A stretch of DNA of 64,000 bases from Mauremys mutica. Lineage: Eukaryota; Chordata; Testudines; Geoemydidae. The stretch covers positions 63,941,321 through 64,005,320 of the forward strand of contig NC_059075.1 in NCBI RefSeq assembly GCF_020497125.1, read 5' to 3'. Positions 60,638 through 64,000 of this stretch are shown here, in pieces. Within the stretch, counting starts at the first letter, position 1. Each line of letters begins with the position of its first letter. Both the position numbers and the translations under genes were made by a program. The notes under the pieces were generated by a model. That model ran no database searches. It was not told where the DNA came from and worked only from the letters and a program-made list of their open reading frames with translations.

Positions 60638-61071
60638 ACATGACAGATGCTTTATTAAAGACCTAAATATGGTGAGATACCTTAACTGCAATCCTGAAGT
60701 TACCAGATTTTTCACTGGTGGGGACAAAATGAGAACACTTACTGGGTAACTGGACAAATCACAGAGTGGTGGCAAGTCCAAAAGTTGAGAATCCTTGGGC
60801 TGGATATAGCTTCTGTAGGCCAGAGTTCCTGTCCCCCTGGCTTCTTTACTCACTCTTCTGAAAGCCTCACTTTTTAATACTGCATAAAATGATATGGCAT
60901 GGATTAAGTTTTCTCCAATCTCTCACTGCATACCCTGCCCCACATATTCCTCGCATGGTCTGAAAAACATGAAAATCAGAGCGAAGACTATATAGCGGAG
61001 GAAAGTCAGAATGGACACCTACAAAGGAACTACTATTTCAGTCTTTCTACACTTGAATTATAATGTTCTTA

Positions 61072-61116
61072 AATAAATGACAAACTATCGTCAAGTGAAA
61101 GTGCTGCTACAATAAA
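61072..61116 (+). promoter_or_regulatory. Candidate poly(A) signals of the peripherin-like gene
   Basis: AATAAA occurs at 61072-61077 and 61111-61116, about 435-480 bases after the stop codon, in otherwise repeat-free sequence. These are the first canonical hexamers downstream. A later one at 61441-61446 could give a longer 3' UTR. Which is used cannot be told from sequence. Confidence 0.45.
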
Positions 61117-61119
61117 ATC

Positions 61120-63264
61120 CAAGTGAATCTACTAAATTTTAGCACCATGGACAAATTCCCAGTGTATTACTGAGCTTCAAAGGGAATTTATTAGCTAACT
61201 ACAATCAAGTTGAAATGGTAGAGTGAAGAAAAAGCAAGTTAATTTTTAAAGAAAAACCCTGAAATCTGTCTTCAACTATGACTGCTCTTTCTCACACTTT
61301 AGAGGATTTCAGCGGTCCTTAGTCTTTCAAAGTCAATGGAAGATGCTAAAAGAAATCCCATTCAATGAAATTTTATACAGGAAATAAATTGAAGTCTTAA
61401 TGCTAAGGCTACTAAATGTTGAAATTAGAGTTGTACCAACAATAAAACACACTAACAGAAAGCAAACAGCATTTCTCATAAGCAGATGTATTGTAGAATA
61501 AGATATAATCACTTCTTCTTGCCCTCACCCCCACAAAAATCCCCTACTCTGTCCAAATAACTGCTACAGATTTGGGAGGTGAAATACTGGAGATTATTTG
61601 GGCCCAGTGAAGACAGAATGGCACTCTCTTTCCCATTCTGTCACTTTTCTAGATGACCAGCCTGGTCCTTTGAATGTCGGTGTGAGATTCATCAATAGCA
61701 TGACAATATATTGCACACATCACATACTAAGCTGATTAATATGTAACTAAAGATACAGAACAGGCCAAATAAAACATCTTTACTTCATACTTTGTTAACT
61801 TATTTGTTGGAAAGGGGTATTGGGCACCTAATACATTCATTTAAATAACCAAATACAATAAAGAAACAATTTTCTGTATCTCCCTGCATCCCATTGTTAT
61901 ACTGTACAATAGTTACAGTGAAACTATTCCCTTGAATATCCAAACTTATTCAATGTCTCCTATAACATTAGAATAATCAAGGATGTACTGTAGATAAGAT
62001 GTATCTTGTGATAATTTAGGCTTTTTGACAGCAAGATACTTAAGCGCACGTCTATGGATTACAAATCGGACTACTCAAATGTTTAGGTATGGGTTTACGT
62101 ACTTTGCTGAATTGGGGCCATAGTTAGAACCATCCTCCATCAGTGAGAAACTATACACAGCCAACATTAATCCTTGACTCCAAAGATCTGAGGGTCCCTG
62201 GAATAACTTTTCATAGCAATTTACATCTGTGCATCCTATCTGAAAACATGATATTCAAGTTACAATGTCCATAGTTTGAGTTAAACTTTTATTTTCATAG
62301 TCATCACTTATTTAATGAAAACCATTAAAATAAGCATTTGCAGTTAAAAACAAAATCTCTGGAAAAAAGGTGGCATTCAAATTATCTGCCAGTTTTTCAT
62401 TTACTGTAACAATTACTTACTTGGAATCTGCATTTGAGCAATTCAAAAAATCAGCTCAGTTGGAGTGAAAATATAATTCAGCTTTGGTAGGCCACCACAT
62501 AATGTTTCCCAGAACTGGCAAACATTGCAGTTGGTTGTCTGTGTGCCAATCCTCAGTGCAAGTGCTGAAAATTCCTTTTCTGATTATATTGCATTGCTTA
62601 ATGAGAAATGTAGAGATATAAAACCAGACCATTTGCATCTAGACAGCATGCTGTAGTTCAATGATTTTAACTGAACAAAAACTTTATTACAATACAAACT
62701 CTAGGATGTTTGTTTAAATTGATTTGATTAAAATTTGTTTTAAACAGATTATACTCGAGCTAGTTTTTGATTCCTGGAATTTTTCAAAGTAAAACCCAAC
62801 AAGGTAAAAGCACATGGAAAATATTTTTCTTTAGGTGGATACTGAAACAATTTTAAATACTTTATAAATGCATCATCGTACATTGACCATTAAAATGTGT
62901 TGTGAAATTTAAATCGTTTCCTGTAAAATTTGCCATGTGGTTCAATGAAAAAATGGTACTTTCCCCTCATTAAAAAAGCTTTAACAATAGAGATGTTAGT
63001 CTAGCTTTTCTGGGCAATGGCTTACTAAACTGCTACTAATTTAGGACAAATAGTGCATACCCTTGAAGACAGAGAAATAAAAAGATTCAGTTTGGGAAAA
63101 AATCCTTAAAAATATATATAAATAAAACATCTGGGGGAAATAGTCTGGAACACAGGGCAGGGATTGTCTCTTTTCTGTTTTTATACAGCACTGAGCACAA
63201 TGGGGACCTAGACCTTTGGATGCTATCATAATATAAATATTTACCATTAATAATTAATGGGAAG
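61120..63264. other. AT-rich DNA downstream of the peripherin-like gene
   Basis: Possible extended 3' UTR at first, then intergenic. No exon recognised. 63.14-63.26 kb (GGGCAGGGATTGTCTCTTTTCTG...ACAGCACTGAGCACAATGGGG) is an old SINE tail common in reptiles. Confidence 0.5.
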
Positions 63265-64000
63265 GATGAACATAGACAACAGTAATGCTAAAAGAAATTT
63301 AGGATTGATACTGTAGTGGATAGCAAATTAGAAAGGAATTTGCAATGGAATATGGTGAAAAAATTAAATGTGTTTTAGAGTTGAATATGTAGGTACAATA
63401 CCTGGAATCAAGGGCATCAGAATGTGGGGGGTGGGAGAGACGGGGACATGGCCCCATGACTTTTTACCTATCATAAGGTCAAGCAACAGGTGAGGAAAGG
63501 GCGGAGAGGAGTGAGCGGGGGGCGGAATCTTGAGGGAAGAGGCAAGCCAAGGCCAGGGCATCAGGCAGGGGATGAGGCCACAGTTCAGCCACTTGTGACC
63601 CCCTGCTTTTAGGGAGCTTCCACCACTCCTGCAGTTAATTCCCTCCTCTAAACAAAAAATAACAAACCAAAAAAAAAACCTGGTATAACCACACCTGGAA
63701 GACTGGAATTAGTTCTAAGCATCTCATTAACTTCTGTACCTGGAAAGATAATGGAGCAAATAATTAAACAATCAATTTGCAAACATCTAGAAGAAAGTAA
63801 GGTGAGAAGTAACAGTCAGCACGGATTTGTCAAGAACAAATTGTGTCAAACCATCCTGATAGCTTTCTTTGACAGGATAACAAGCCTTGTGGATAGGGGG
63901 AAGAGGTAGATGTGGTATATCTTGACTTTAGTAAAGCTTTTGATATTGTCTCACATGACCTTCTCATAAACAAACTAGGGAAATGCAACCTAGATGGAGC
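63265..64000 (+). mobile_element. CR1 LINE fragments, running off the window
   Basis: 63265-63410 resembles an ORF2 near-3' segment. 63680-63720 is a CR1 scrap (TGGTATAACCACACCTGGAAGACTGG). 63720-64000 is reverse transcriptase: VPGKIMEQIIKQSI near 63739-63780, QHGFVKNKLCQT near 63817-63852, and the catalytic FSKAFD motif near 63927-63945 after a frameshift. Stops show it is dead. 63411-63680 between the pieces is unassigned. Confidence 0.75.

Noticed and set aside
1..64000. CRISPR arrays, operons, rRNA genes
   Set aside because: None present; repeats are dispersed transposons and simple sequence of a vertebrate genome.

Overview
The window reads as nuclear DNA of a cryptodiran turtle. The evidence is repeat content typical of turtle genomes: CR1 LINE fragments, a tRNA-derived SINE with the layout of the cryptodiran Cry1 family, Penelope-like elements with a GIY-YIG endonuclease, a Harbinger transposon with a Myb/SANT-like gene, many short hAT elements and several LTRs. 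There are also split genes, a CpG island and no bacterial gene organisation. Family names are from recognition by eye, without a database search.

Only one complete host protein-coding gene can be supported. It is a three-exon peripherin/RDS-family photoreceptor tetraspanin on the + strand (52456-60637, 364 codons), most likely the non-mammalian PRPH2-like paralogue. Its first two coding exons are 581 and 247 bases, splice phases are consistent, and the disulfide cysteines and the N229 glycosylation site fall at canonical peripherin positions. A TATA-like box and homeobox-type (OTX/CRX-like) sites lie just upstream.

The second host landmark is a CpG island at about 29.58-30.72 kb. It carries a ZNF143-type promoter motif, an ETS-like site, a CCAAT box and a plausible untranslated first exon on the - strand. 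It looks like the (possibly bidirectional) promoter of a gene whose coding exons I could not find in the window.

Layout: 1-0.6 kb end of an LTR; 1.28-4.30 kb Harbinger element with 3-base target duplication; 6.58-7.55 kb hAT element; 7.7-9.8 kb two LTRs; 12.9-13.2 kb a perfectly palindromic Penelope-derived insert; 13.8-14.8 kb 3' end of an endogenous retrovirus-like element; 18.2-18.9 kb solo LTR; 20.3-23.7 kb a CR1 interrupted by other insertions; 24.2-24.6 kb hairpin-rich hAT remnant; 24.6-29.3 kb AT-rich noncoding DNA; 29.6-30.7 kb CpG island; 32.0-33.1 kb Penelope-like element with an open GIY-YIG reading frame; 33.7-36.6 kb LINE, CR1 and an LTR; 38-48 kb mostly unique DNA with old SINE pieces; 49.0-50.2 kb more Penelope tails; 52.3-61.1 kb the peripherin-like gene; the window ends in a CR1 reverse-transcriptase fragment.

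The most unusual signal is the Penelope-derived set. Two short copies have the same snap-back architecture: an inverted arm that begins at nearly the same place, a complete 3' tail, and exact 12-base target duplications. One of them is a flawless 104-base inverted repeat.
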